A stretch of 20,232 nt of DNA, from the NCBI GenBank assembly GCA_964651495.1, contig CAZYWP010000046.1:1-20232 (forward strand), read 5' to 3'. Shown here piece by piece: positions 7,427 to 14,747 of the stretch. Numbering within the stretch: position 1 is the stretch's first letter; every line of letters starts with the position of its first letter. Below the pieces are notes generated by a model, which was not told where the DNA came from, did not search any database, and worked only from the letters and a program-made list of their open reading frames with translations. The translations under genes and the position numbers were made by a program. The stretch is from CAZNVB01 sp964651495 (GTDB lineage Bacteria; Acidobacteriota; Aminicenantia; Aminicenantales; UBA8522).

Positions 7427-8320
7427 CAGAGGTCGGGCATCATGGAGCGGCGCCACGTCGAGCCGGGAGTGGGGAGCTCGGACCTGGCTTATGAAGCCGC
7501 GCTGCGGGCCATCGAAGACGCCCGGATCGACAAGTCGGAAATCGATTTCATCGTCGCCGCCACGCTCTCTCCCGACCATTATTTTCCCGGCATCGGCGTG
7601 CAGGTCCAGGCCAGGCTGGGATTGACGCCCATCGGAGCCCTGGACGTCCGCAATCAATGCAGCGGATTTATCTACGCCCTTTCCGCGGCCGACCAGTACA
7701 TCCGGACGGGAGCCTATAAGAAAATTCTTCTCGTCGCCGCCGAGGTCCAGTCCACCAACCTGGATTATTCGGACGAAGGCCGAGATATGGCCGTCCTCTT
7801 CGGCGACGGCGCCGGCGCGGTCGTTCTCGAGCCGAACGGACAGGACGACGGCCGGGGCATCCTCTCCACTCATCTTTTTGCCGACGGCAACCACGTCCAG
7901 GACCTCTGGCTGGAGAAGCCGAGTTCGAAAGACAAACCCTGCGTCACCGAAGAACTCCTGCGGAAAAAAAAGTTTTTCCCCAAGATGGACGGCAAAAACG
8001 TCTTCAAGAATGCTTCGGAACGGATGCCGGAAGCGGTCCGGGCCGCCCTTCAGCACAACGGGCTTTCGATCGAGGATGTCGACCTGCTCATTCCCCATCA
8101 AGCCAATGACCGGATCACCCTAATGGTCGCCCACAGCCTCAAGATTCCCGTCGAGAAAGTAGCGCGCAATATCGACCGGCTGGGGAACACCACGGCCGCT
8201 TCCATCCCCATCGCCCTCGACGAGGCCGTCAAGGGAGGCCGGCTCGCGCGGGGACAAATCGTCGCCCTCACGGCGTTCGGATCGGGGTTCACCTGGGCGT
8301 CGGCAATCATCCGATGGTGA
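7427..8320 (+). CDS. 3-oxoacyl-ACP synthase III (FabH-like), N-terminus lost in gap
   Basis: The visible 297 residues are a thiolase-fold ketoacyl synthase III, which condenses an acyl-CoA with a malonyl-ACP-type extender to start or extend a fatty acyl or polyketide chain. All three catalytic residues are present. Counted from the first visible residue they are Cys78 in NQCSGFIYAL, His224 in IPHQAN, and Asn254 in GNTTAAS. The first visible segment, RSGIMERRHV, corresponds to the RTGI-x-RR stretch of FabH. By comparison with E. coli FabH (catalytic Cys112), about 35-40 residues are missing. The context QCSGF instead of the ACAGF of housekeeping FabH, and an enlarged loop around residues 148-195, leave room for a specialised starter preference. 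The gene order does not show whether it belongs to general fatty acid synthesis. Confidence 0.9.
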   Translation, partial: QRSGIMERRHVEPGVGSSDLAYEAALRAIEDARIDKSEIDFIVAATLSPDHYFPGIGVQVQARLGLTPIGALDVRNQCSGFIYALSAADQYIRTGAYKKILLVAAEVQSTNLDYSDEGRDMAVLFGDGAGAVVLEPNGQDDGRGILSTHLFADGNHVQDLWLEKPSSKDKPCVTEELLRKKKFFPKMDGKNVFKNASERMPEAVRAALQHNGLSIEDVDLLIPHQANDRITLMVAHSLKIPVEKVARNIDRLGNTTAASIPIALDEAVKGGRLARGQIVALTAFGSGFTWASAIIRW

Positions 8321-8456
8321 GTGGAATGCGGGTTTCACTTGACCTCCCCGACTATGATAGGATTCCCCTCCTGGAATGAATCGGGTCTTGGGGTGTATAG
8401 AGATTAAGAGGCCGCCTGTGGGTTTTTGATAAGATATGCTTAAGAAGGAGGCTCTG
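8321..8456. other. Intergenic region between KAS III and DUF885 genes
   Basis: This 136-bp stretch holds no open frame of note. The AAGGAGG ribosome site of the next gene is at 8445-8451. A TTGACC at 8339-8344 has no -10 at proper spacing (TATGAT at 8353-8358 leaves only 8 bp). I see no convincing terminator. Confidence 0.5.
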
Positions 8457-10226
8457 ATGAAAAAAATTTTCATTCCCCTCGCCATTTGTGTATTTGCCTT
8501 CTTCGGGATCAGCTCTCTCCTCTCCCAGCAGAATCAGGAAGAGGGCAAATTCCAGAAGACGGTGGACACCTATCTGGACACCTACTGGAAATTTTTCCCC
8601 ACGGCCGCCACGCTGGCCGGCTACCACAAATACGACGATAAGCTCGAAGACCTGAGCGAGAAAAGCCTGGAAAAGCACCATGACGAACTGGATGTCTTTA
8701 ACCAGGAGCTGGTGACGAAAGTCGATAAGACCAAGCTGGGAGCCGAGGCCCAGATCGATTACGACCTCATCCGGAACGCGATCGACCTGGAGCTGATGCG
8801 GCACGAGAACCTCCTCCCCTGGGAATACAACCCGGTATTTTACAATGAGATCTTCCTCCACAGCCTGAAAAGCCTGCTGACCAAAGAATTCGCCCCCCTC
8901 GACGCCCGGATGAAGGGCGCTATCGAAAGGGCCAAGCTCCTGCCCGGACTGATCAAGCAGGCCAAGGAAAACCTGAAGACGCCGCCCCAGGTTTTCACCG
9001 AGACGGCCGTCCAGCAGTTCCCCGGCATCCTCGACTTCTACAAGACCGAGGCCCCCCAGTTGATCGGGAACGCCTCCTCCGACCTGAAATCCAGATTCCA
9101 GGCGGAGTGGGCCAAGGCGGTCGCCGCCCTGGAAGAGTACCAGGGCTTCCTCCAGTCGCAGCTCCTTCCCCGCTCCACTGGAAATTTCCGTCTGGGCGAC
9201 CAGGCCCACTCGCGTCTGCTCAGCCTGACCGGCGAATTCAGCATTCCACCGACCGAGCTCGTCGCCAGGGCCAAGGCCGATTACAACAACATCCGCCGGG
9301 AGATGTTTCTCGTCTGCATTCCTTTTTACCGAATTATGTATCCCCAGATCAACCTGGAGCAGATGACTACCCAACGCGGCGAGGAAGAAGTCAGAAATAT
9401 CGTCATCCAGGGCGTGCTGGACAAGATCAAGGGCGAACACCCGACCAGGGAGAACTTCCTCGAACAGGTCAAGTTGAACGCCGCCTCGGTCAAGGCGTTT
9501 CTCTCGGCCAGTCAGATAATCCCGCTGCCCGACGCCGAACTCGCCGTCGAGAACATGCCCCCCGCGGAGCGGGGATTGACCTGGACCCGCATCCTGACGC
9601 CGGGCGCCTACGAGACGGGCGGAGCCTACACCGCCGAGATCGCTCCCCTGCCCGATAGCTGGACGGAAGACCAGGCCAAGTCTTTCCTCCAGGAATACAA
9701 CAATTTTTACCTCATCCCCTGGACCGTGCGGAATATTTACCCCGGCCCGTTTGTCCCCCTCTTTTTTACGGCCAAGCATCCCTCGCTGCCCAGAAAACTG
9801 TATCCCAATATGCTGCTCCTGAAGGGCTGGCCCGTCTACGTCGAAGAGATGCTGATCATCTCGGGGTTCAACAATTTTGACCTCCGCCTGCGGCTCAACC
9901 AGCTCAAGTTCCTGCTCAAGGCAGTCATCGATTTCCAGCTCGAGCTCAACATCCACCAGGCCGGTATGACCAAGGAACAGGCCATCGCCTACATGACCCG
10001 GGCCGGCTTCCAGGCCGAGGTCGAAGCGGAGCGGAAATGGAACCGCATCCTGCTCAAGCCAGGCGACGCCGCCAGCCCGTACATCGGCTACCAGGAAATC
10101 CTGGACATGGAGAAAGACTACCGGAAACTCAAGGGGGACGCCTTCAGCCAGAAAGAATTCCTGCAGAAACTCCTCAGCTACGGCGCCCTGCCCATCCGCC
10201 AGCTCAAAGCCAGGATGGCCCAATAA
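8457..10226 (+). CDS. Exported DUF885-family protein lacking the metal-binding motif
   Basis: The 589-residue protein begins at ATG 8457, five bases after a perfect AAGGAGG. The frame is open to an ATG at 8436, but that has no ribosome site. Residues 1-23 form a signal peptide (basic start, hydrophobic core, then SQQNQ). The remainder is a helical DUF885 protein. Family members carry HExxPGHH followed by EGWALYAE and a C-terminal acidic/His segment, as in zinc peptidase-like folds. Here the corresponding stretch reads RNIYPGPF (residues 425-432), then KGWPVYVEE (456-464). The two His and the Glu of the first motif are thus all replaced while the YPG core remains. The protein may be a non-catalytic binder or use other ligands. 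It is followed directly by the tatD-like gene. Confidence 0.88.
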   Translation: MKKIFIPLAICVFAFFGISSLLSQQNQEEGKFQKTVDTYLDTYWKFFPTAATLAGYHKYDDKLEDLSEKSLEKHHDELDVFNQELVTKVDKTKLGAEAQIDYDLIRNAIDLELMRHENLLPWEYNPVFYNEIFLHSLKSLLTKEFAPLDARMKGAIERAKLLPGLIKQAKENLKTPPQVFTETAVQQFPGILDFYKTEAPQLIGNASSDLKSRFQAEWAKAVAALEEYQGFLQSQLLPRSTGNFRLGDQAHSRLLSLTGEFSIPPTELVARAKADYNNIRREMFLVCIPFYRIMYPQINLEQMTTQRGEEEVRNIVIQGVLDKIKGEHPTRENFLEQVKLNAASVKAFLSASQIIPLPDAELAVENMPPAERGLTWTRILTPGAYETGGAYTAEIAPLPDSWTEDQAKSFLQEYNNFYLIPWTVRNIYPGPFVPLFFTAKHPSLPRKLYPNMLLLKGWPVYVEEMLIISGFNNFDLRLRLNQLKFLLKAVIDFQLELNIHQAGMTKEQAIAYMTRAGFQAEVEAERKWNRILLKPGDAASPYIGYQEILDMEKDYRKLKGDAFSQKEFLQKLLSYGALPIRQLKARMAQ

Positions 10227-11068
10227 AGACGCTGGAGTCTTCATCCGCTCCCTATGAGCTGGCCGACTCCCATGCCCACCTGGACATGGACGAGTTCGGC
10301 GCCGACCGGGAGGAAGTCGTCGAGCGGGCCTGGGCGGCCGGAATCCATGCCCTTCTCTGCCCCGCTGATCTGACCGCCGCCGCGAGCCTGTCCCGTATTA
10401 TCGAGCTGCAGCGGAAATATGAGTGGATCGTGGCGGCCGCGGGCATCCACCCCCATCAGGCTAAGGATTTCGCGCCCGAACACCTCGATCAAATCGCCGG
10501 CCTGGCCAAAGCCGGAACCATCGCCGCCCTGGGCGAGGTCGGGCTCGATTTTCACTACAATTTCTCTCCCGCCGCCAAACAGAAAGAAGCGCTGCGAGCG
10601 CAGCTCGCCCTGGCCGGCCGCCTCCGGCTTCCCGCGGTCATCCACAGCCGGAATTCCGGCGGAGAGGTGATCGCGGCGGTCGAGGACGAGAGATTCGACT
10701 GCGGGGGCGTGCTCCACTGTTTCACCGAAGATTGGGAAACGGCCCGGCGGATGATCGAGCGCGGGTTTTTCATCTCCTTTTCCGGCATCCTGACCTATCC
10801 GAACGCCCATTCCCTGCGCGAGGTCGCCAGGAAAATCCCGGAGGACAGGCTGCTCATCGAGACCGACTCGCCCTTCCTTGTTCCCGCGCCGCGCCGCGGC
10901 CGGGACAAGAGGAACGAGCCGGCGTTCGTCGTCGAGACCGCCCGCCTGCTGGCCGAGCTCAGGGGGATGTCTTTCGAGGAACTCACGTTCCTAACATTCC
11001 AAAATTTTAGGAGAGTTTTTTCGGGACCAAGGCGAGGGCTTGGGGAGAGGAAGCCCGTCGAAGACTGA
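10223..11068 (+). CDS. TatD family metal-dependent hydrolase (DNase)
   Basis: This is a TIM-barrel TatD-type hydrolase, a family of Mg-dependent 3'-5' exonucleases. Its metal and catalytic motifs appear in order: DSHAHLD (HxH), GIHPHQA, GEVGLDF (bridging Glu), IHSRN, LHCFT and IETDSPFL. The start is unclear. No in-frame ATG, GTG or TTG lies between the DUF885 stop and the essential HxH motif. The nearest upstream ATG (10037) is about 190 bases inside the DUF885 gene. The given coordinate is an ATA overlapping that stop codon, seven bases after AGGA. CTG at 10259 would give the usual TatD N-terminus (ADSHAHLD) and 269 residues. The C-terminus is extended past the usual end by a basic tail (GPRRGLGERKPVED). 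Confidence 0.9.
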   Translation: MKTLESSSAPYELADSHAHLDMDEFGADREEVVERAWAAGIHALLCPADLTAAASLSRIIELQRKYEWIVAAAGIHPHQAKDFAPEHLDQIAGLAKAGTIAALGEVGLDFHYNFSPAAKQKEALRAQLALAGRLRLPAVIHSRNSGGEVIAAVEDERFDCGGVLHCFTEDWETARRMIERGFFISFSGILTYPNAHSLREVARKIPEDRLLIETDSPFLVPAPRRGRDKRNEPAFVVETARLLAELRGMSFEELTFLTFQNFRRVFSGPRRGLGERKPVED

Positions 11069-11120
11069 GCGGGCACGGATTCTCGACCGAAGGGAGAGAA
11101 GAGCGAAGGATGAGTTCGGA

Positions 11121-11149
11121 GCTGATTCTCCTCGCCGGGGAGAATCAGC
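11121..11149. other. Strong 11-bp hairpin between tatD and yajQ
   Basis: GCTGATTCTCC (11121-11131) is followed by a 7-base loop and its perfect complement (11139-11149). No T-tract follows on either strand, so it is not a standard intrinsic terminator. It sits 53 bases past the tatD stop and 29 bases before the yajQ -35. The surrounding 11069-11214 interval has no gene. The hairpin may be a 3'-end stabiliser, a Rho-associated end or a protein site. Confidence 0.6.
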
Positions 11150-11177
11150 GTGCTGACGACCCCAAGCCCGAGCCTAT

Positions 11178-11206
11178 TTGAAAAAACGGGTTTTCAATGC
11201 TAAGAT
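11178..11206 (+). promoter_or_regulatory. Promoter directly at the yajQ start (leaderless)
   Basis: TTGAAA at 11178-11183 and TAAGAT at 11201-11206 are 17 bp apart. The predicted transcription start is near 11213, and the yajQ ATG is at 11215. No Shine-Dalgarno sequence precedes the ATG (GATAGTGCCCC). The arrangement copies that of the epimerase promoter. Confidence 0.55.
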
Positions 11207-11214
11207 AGTGCCCC

Positions 11215-11706
11215 ATGGCTCTGGAACACTCGTTCGACATCGTCTCCCGGATCGAATGGCAGGAGGTCTCCAACGCCGTCCATGTCGCCCTTAAGGAGAT
11301 CACCAACCGCTTTGATTTCAAGCACAGCCGGGCTGAGATCGTCCAGGAAAAGGACAAGCTGATTCTGATCGCCGAGGACGTCACCAGGCTGCGCAGCCTG
11401 GTCGAAGTCCTGGAGCAAAAAATGGTCAAGCGACACATCCCGCTGCGGGCGGTGATTTATCAGAAGGTCGAGGATGGCCCCAACCGGACGATCAAGCAGG
11501 AAGTCCATTTCCAGACGGGGATTCCGGTCGAGAAAGCCCGGGAGATCGTCAAGTTAATCAAACAGCGCAAATTCAAGGCTCAGGCTTCCATCCAGGGCGA
11601 TCAGGTCCGCGTCTTCTCCGCTAAAATCGACACCCTGCAGGAGATTATCGCCTGTCTCAAGGCGGAAAACTTGGGCATCCACATGGAGTTCGCCAACTAC
11701 CGATGA
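11215..11706 (+). CDS. yajQ: YajQ family nucleotide-binding protein
   Basis: The 163 residues are full length for the YajQ/DUF520 family, two tandem ferredoxin-like domains that bind nucleotides; cyclic-di-GMP binding is reported for Xanthomonas and Pseudomonas members. Signatures are the N-terminal SFDIVSRIEWQEVSNAV, the central ITNRFDFKHS, KMVKRHIPLRA, the KLIKQRKFKAQASIQGDQVRV block and the ending FANYR. It has its own promoter and no ribosome site. Its stop overlaps the start of the next gene (ATGA), indicating translational coupling to the prenyl synthetase. The cellular role in this organism cannot be told from sequence. Confidence 0.95.
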   Translation: MALEHSFDIVSRIEWQEVSNAVHVALKEITNRFDFKHSRAEIVQEKDKLILIAEDVTRLRSLVEVLEQKMVKRHIPLRAVIYQKVEDGPNRTIKQEVHFQTGIPVEKAREIVKLIKQRKFKAQASIQGDQVRVFSAKIDTLQEIIACLKAENLGIHMEFANYR

Positions 11707-12725
11707 AATCCCAGTATCCCCAGAAAGCCCTCGACCTGCTTAAAGAAAGGACAGACCTGGCCGAAATATATGGGCATATCCGGGAGGACCTGGACCGGGT
11801 TGAAGAGAGCCTCAAGCTCTTCACCTCGTCGCCCAACCGGCTGGTCTCCGAGATCAACACCTATCTCTTCCAGAGAAAGGGAAAGAGAATCCGGCCGGCC
11901 CTCCTGCTCCTCTGCTCCAGGCTCCTCAATTACCGGGGAGACGCACACATCCTGATGGCGGCGCTCGTCGAGTTCATCCACACGGCCAGCCTGATCCACG
12001 ATGACATCATCGACCACGCCGACACGAGACGGGGCCGGGACTCGGTCCACGCCCGCTGGGGCGCCGGCATATCCGTCCTTCTGGGGGACTATCTGTACAT
12101 CAAGAGCATCGGCCTGTCGCTGGAGAGCCGGCACCCCCAGATCATCCGTCTTCTGACCGATGTTTCCTCCCAAATGATCGAGGGAGAGCTGACTGAATAC
12201 GAGATGAGCGGCAACCTGGAGATGGCCGAGCAGCAGTACCTCGACATCATTCACAGCAAAACGGCATCCCTCTTTTCCACCGCCTGCCATATCGGCGGGA
12301 TCCTGGGCGAGGCCTCGAGGGAAGAGCAGGATTATCTTATCGCCTATGGATATAACCTGGGCATGACTTTTCAGATCATCGATGACCTGCTCGACTTCAA
12401 GGGCGACGAGAAACGGCTGGGCAAACCGACGCTTTCTGACCTGGCCGAGGGCCGCATCACCCTGCCCCTCATCTACTCGCTCCACAGCGACGGGAATCCC
12501 GGACGCCAGCGCCTGCAGCGTCTCCTCAAGACCGAGAAACCGGCCGAGGAAACGAAACGGGAGATTCTCGGGATCGTCGAGTCCAACGGCGCCCTGAACT
12601 ATACCTTCCGCCGGGCCGAAGAGTATTCCCTCAAGGCGCGTGAGGTTATCACTCAATTCCCGGCTTCATCCCACCGGGAAGCCCTCTCGCTGCTCTCCGA
12701 ATTTATCCTGGCCCGGGAAAAATAA
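11703..12725 (+). CDS. Trans-polyprenyl diphosphate synthase (long-chain type)
   Basis: The 340-residue isoprenoid synthase elongates an allylic diphosphate with IPP, most likely to make the side chain of the respiratory quinone. Visible motifs are KGKRIRP (residues 59-65, diphosphate binding), the first Asp-rich motif DDIID (100-104), GDYLY (128-132), and the second Asp-rich motif DDLLD (227-231). The residue five places before the first motif is a small Ala95, as in IspB-type octaprenyl synthases, where bulky residues would stop at C15-C20. The sequence around it (MAALVEFIHTASLIHDD) is IspB-like. This supports a long product (C30-C50), but the exact length cannot be read. The ATG overlaps the yajQ stop. 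Confidence 0.94.
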   Translation: MKSQYPQKALDLLKERTDLAEIYGHIREDLDRVEESLKLFTSSPNRLVSEINTYLFQRKGKRIRPALLLLCSRLLNYRGDAHILMAALVEFIHTASLIHDDIIDHADTRRGRDSVHARWGAGISVLLGDYLYIKSIGLSLESRHPQIIRLLTDVSSQMIEGELTEYEMSGNLEMAEQQYLDIIHSKTASLFSTACHIGGILGEASREEQDYLIAYGYNLGMTFQIIDDLLDFKGDEKRLGKPTLSDLAEGRITLPLIYSLHSDGNPGRQRLQRLLKTEKPAEETKREILGIVESNGALNYTFRRAEEYSLKAREVITQFPASSHREALSLLSEFILAREK

Positions 12726-12747
12726 GCGCTGAAAAGGCGGCCGCTCT

Positions 12748-13263
12748 TTGATCGAAATCGAGGTCAAAATCAGGGTCGATGACCTGGCGGCACTGCGCGC
12801 GGCCCTGCTCCGGGTCGGGGCGCATTTAGAAAAGGAGCGGGGGGCCGAGGAAAACACCCTCTACGACTTCCGCTCTCGGGCTCTCCAGGAAAAAAGCTGC
12901 GCCCTGCGGCTCCGCCGGACCGGCAAGAAAGCCTTCCTGACCTTCAAGGGCGCGCCCCGGAAATCGCGGCGGTTCAAAGTCCGCGAGGAGTTTGAGACCG
13001 AGGTCAAGAACGAGAAGCAGATGAAGCGCATCCTGCGTGGCCTGGGGATGGTCCCCGCTTATCGTTACAAGAAATTCCGGACAGGGTACCGCACGAACCG
13101 GCTGCGAATCTCGGTCGACGAGACTGCGGCCGGATGCTACCTGGAACTCGAGGGGCAGAGAAGCGACATCGCTAAATTCGCCAGGATGCTGGGCTTTTCC
13201 CCCACTGACTGGATCAAGCTGGATTATGTCCAGCTACTTAAGGAAAAAGGGAAAAAGACTTAG
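12748..13263 (+). CDS. CYTH domain protein (class IV adenylate cyclase/triphosphatase family)
   Basis: The 171 residues form a CYTH tunnel-barrel enzyme, a family that acts on triphosphates (class IV adenylate cyclase CyaB, thiamine triphosphatase, inorganic triphosphatase). The N-terminal ExExK signature is EIEVK (residues 3-7). Further tunnel residues are LRLRR, FLTFKG, EEFETEV, YRTNRLRISVDE and YLELEG. Start is TTG 12748; no better codon precedes the ExExK motif. It lies 22 bases after the prenyl synthetase gene, presumably in the same operon. Its TAG stop overlaps the TAA of the convergent rpoZ. The substrate cannot be assigned: class IV cyclase is the usual database label, but triphosphatase is as likely. 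Confidence 0.9.
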   Translation: MIEIEVKIRVDDLAALRAALLRVGAHLEKERGAEENTLYDFRSRALQEKSCALRLRRTGKKAFLTFKGAPRKSRRFKVREEFETEVKNEKQMKRILRGLGMVPAYRYKKFRTGYRTNRLRISVDETAAGCYLELEGQRSDIAKFARMLGFSPTDWIKLDYVQLLKEKGKKT

Positions 13264-13685
13264 GCCTCTTCCTCTTTTTCCTCTTCCTCTTCGTCTTCTT
13301 CCAGGCCTTCGAGAGGCTCGGACTCTTCGCCGGACTCGCCCTTGGCTTCGCCCTCAGCCCCTTCCTCTGCCGGGGCCGCGCCCTCTTCGACTACATCTGG
13401 GCCAGCCGGAGCTTCGTGTTCCTCCTCGAACCCGCCGCCAATGCCCTCTCCGAGAAAAACCGGCTCTTCCTGTTCGTGGATATCTTCTTTCTTGGCCTTG
13501 ATGATCTCGAAGTCCACCAGACCCAACTTCACTTCGCTCTGGGCGATGCGGACGGGATTTTTGGACCTGCTCTTGATGCGCGCCTTGGCGCCCCTGAGCA
13601 GCTCTTTGGCCCTCTTCGAAGCAACGATCACAAACCGGTACTTACTATCGATATTTCCGTAATCCTTCAACAACGGTGGTTTCAT
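13260..13685 (-). CDS. rpoZ: RNA polymerase omega subunit with long acidic tail
   Basis: Residues 1-65 are a recognisable omega subunit, which helps assemble the beta' subunit of RNA polymerase. The segments YRFVIVASKRAKELLRGAKA and KNPVRIAQSEVKLGLVDF match the conserved MR1/Rpb6-like core, including the family's A-x-RA-x-L pattern. The core is followed by a tail of about 70 residues (71-141) dominated by Glu with Gly, Ala and Pro, ending in an almost pure Glu run. Omega subunits are usually 70-100 residues. I chose ATG 13685, preceded by AAGGA; the frame is open further to 13724 but those codons lie over the ribosome site. The promoter is shared back-to-back with the ParA-like gene. Confidence 0.9.
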   Translation of the reverse strand: MKPPLLKDYGNIDSKYRFVIVASKRAKELLRGAKARIKSRSKNPVRIAQSEVKLGLVDFEIIKAKKEDIHEQEEPVFLGEGIGGGFEEEHEAPAGPDVVEEGAAPAEEGAEGEAKGESGEESEPLEGLEEDEEEEEKEEEA

Positions 13686-13714
13686 TAATTTTTGTTCCTT
13701 GATGAGATTGCAGT

Positions 13715-13743
13715 AGAATAGCAAAAATGCTTAAAAAATTCAA
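13715..13743 (-). promoter_or_regulatory. Putative rpoZ promoter
   Basis: On the minus strand TTGAAT (13743-13738) and TATTCT (13720-13715) are 17 bp apart. The start site would be near 13708, giving a leader of about 23 nt with the AAGGA ribosome site. Each box matches consensus at four of six positions. Confidence 0.4.
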
Positions 13744-13750
13744 CCGAGTG

Positions 13751-13759
13751 TGTTAGAAT
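13751..13759 (+). promoter_or_regulatory. Extended -10 element upstream of the ParA-like gene
   Basis: TGTTAGAAT is an extended -10 (TG-n-TAGAAT). Only a poor -35 (TTAAAA at 13731-13736) lies 17 bp upstream, which the TG extension could offset. A start near 13766 gives a leader of about 30 nt without any Shine-Dalgarno sequence before ATG 13797. It overlaps the back-to-back rpoZ promoter region. Confidence 0.4.
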
Positions 13760-13796
13760 GGGGCCTAAGTTTTGCGCGGATTGACCATCATTTTTC

Positions 13797-14747
13797 ATGC
13801 CGGAAGAGATTTATCCTCAGAACACCATTTTAACCGTCGGCGGAGGTAAGGGCGGTACAGGCAAGAGTTTCCTCGCGGCCGGCCTGGCCATCGAGCTGGG
13901 CGCCCGCAGCGGAAACGCCGTGGCGGTCGACGCCGACCTGGGCGGGCCCAACCTGCACACACTGCTCCGGGCCCGGGAGAACGGACGGGATTTGGGGGAT
14001 TTTTTCAAGAACAAGGCGCCGCGGCTGGAAGACGTCCAGACGGCGACCGCCTATCCCGGAGTCCGGCTGATCAAGGGGAGCGAGAACGCGCTCTTCCTGG
14101 CGAATTTGCACCAGGCCAAGAAACTGAAGCTGATCCGGCAGATCAGGAGCCTCCAAGCCCGGAACGTGATCATCGACCTGGGCACGGGAAGCGCCTATAA
14201 CACCCTGGATCTTTTTGTCATCGGACGGCCGGGAATTGTGGTGGTCACTCCCGAACCGACCGCCGTCGAAAACACCTATTACTTCCTCAAGTCGTGCGCC
14301 GTGAGAATACTGAAGCTGTACATTAAGTACTTCAAAATTCCCGGCCTGGACGAGAAAATAGCCGGGGAGCTGGAGGACGGCGCAAACACGCTGCGGTCAT
14401 TCCTCACCTCGCTCGCCTCCACCGACAGCGCCTCCGGACGGATCCTCCAGGCCGCCCTGAATAATTTCCGGCCGTGCCTCGTCGTCAACAAAGCCCGCAG
14501 CGATAAAGATCATCTCCTCGGCCGTTCCATCGTCGATGTCGTCCGCCGGTATTTCTTGATCGAGATCGAACTGCTCGGGACTCTCCCCTACGACGAACGT
14601 GTACTCTGGAGTCTGAAGAAGCATGTCCCCTTCACCCTTGAATATCCGGAGAGCGAAATCTCCCTGAGGATCAAAGACATGGCCGCCAGGCTGGCCAAGC
14701 CCCAGCCCCTCCCCGCCGGCGTCCGGGAGGCTGAGCGGCCGATTTGA
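13797..14747 (+). CDS. MinD/ParA-family ATPase
   Basis: The 316-residue P-loop ATPase of the SIMIBI class has the deviant Walker A GGGKGGTGKS (residues 15-24, signature Lys18 and catalytic Lys23), Walker A' AVDADLGGPNLHTLL (Asp45, Asp47) and Walker B VIIDLGTG. The resemblance is closest to MinD/FlhG-like positioning ATPases; these cycle between dimer and monomer to place cellular structures. No C-terminal amphipathic MinD-type membrane helix is obvious. A mid-region of about residues 165-215 is a charged insertion. Start is ATG 13797 with no ribosome site. The stop TGA overlaps the TTG start of the next gene, so the pair is translationally coupled. Together they suggest ATPase plus adaptor. 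Confidence 0.9.
   Translation: MPEEIYPQNTILTVGGGKGGTGKSFLAAGLAIELGARSGNAVAVDADLGGPNLHTLLRARENGRDLGDFFKNKAPRLEDVQTATAYPGVRLIKGSENALFLANLHQAKKLKLIRQIRSLQARNVIIDLGTGSAYNTLDLFVIGRPGIVVVTPEPTAVENTYYFLKSCAVRILKLYIKYFKIPGLDEKIAGELEDGANTLRSFLTSLASTDSASGRILQAALNNFRPCLVVNKARSDKDHLLGRSIVDVVRRYFLIEIELLGTLPYDERVLWSLKKHVPFTLEYPESEISLRIKDMAARLAKPQPLPAGVREAERPI

Noticed and set aside
6946..8101. A minus-strand frame running through the gap and on across the KAS III gene
   Set aside because: The opposite strand beyond 7427 carries an intact KAS III with all catalytic residues, so the leftward gene must begin in or near the gap.
8339..8358. TTGACC/TATGAT as a promoter for the DUF885 gene
   Set aside because: The spacing is only 8 bp, far from the required 16-18.
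8352..10244. A 630-codon open frame antisense to the DUF885 gene, longer than the gene itself
   Set aside because: It mirrors the sense gene's codon pattern, has no recognisable domain, and its product is a low-information mix of E, G, L and V. The sense frame has a ribosome site, a signal peptide and family similarity. The shadow comes from GC-rich codon bias.
11697..12656. A 319-codon minus-strand open frame opposite the prenyl synthetase
   Set aside because: Both Asp-rich motifs and the coupled ATGA start belong to the plus frame.
13342..13662. A plus-strand Ser/Pro-rich frame opposite rpoZ
   Set aside because: It is the complement of the Glu-rich tail (GAG/GAA read as CTC/TTC and shifted), and the omega core is clear on the minus strand.
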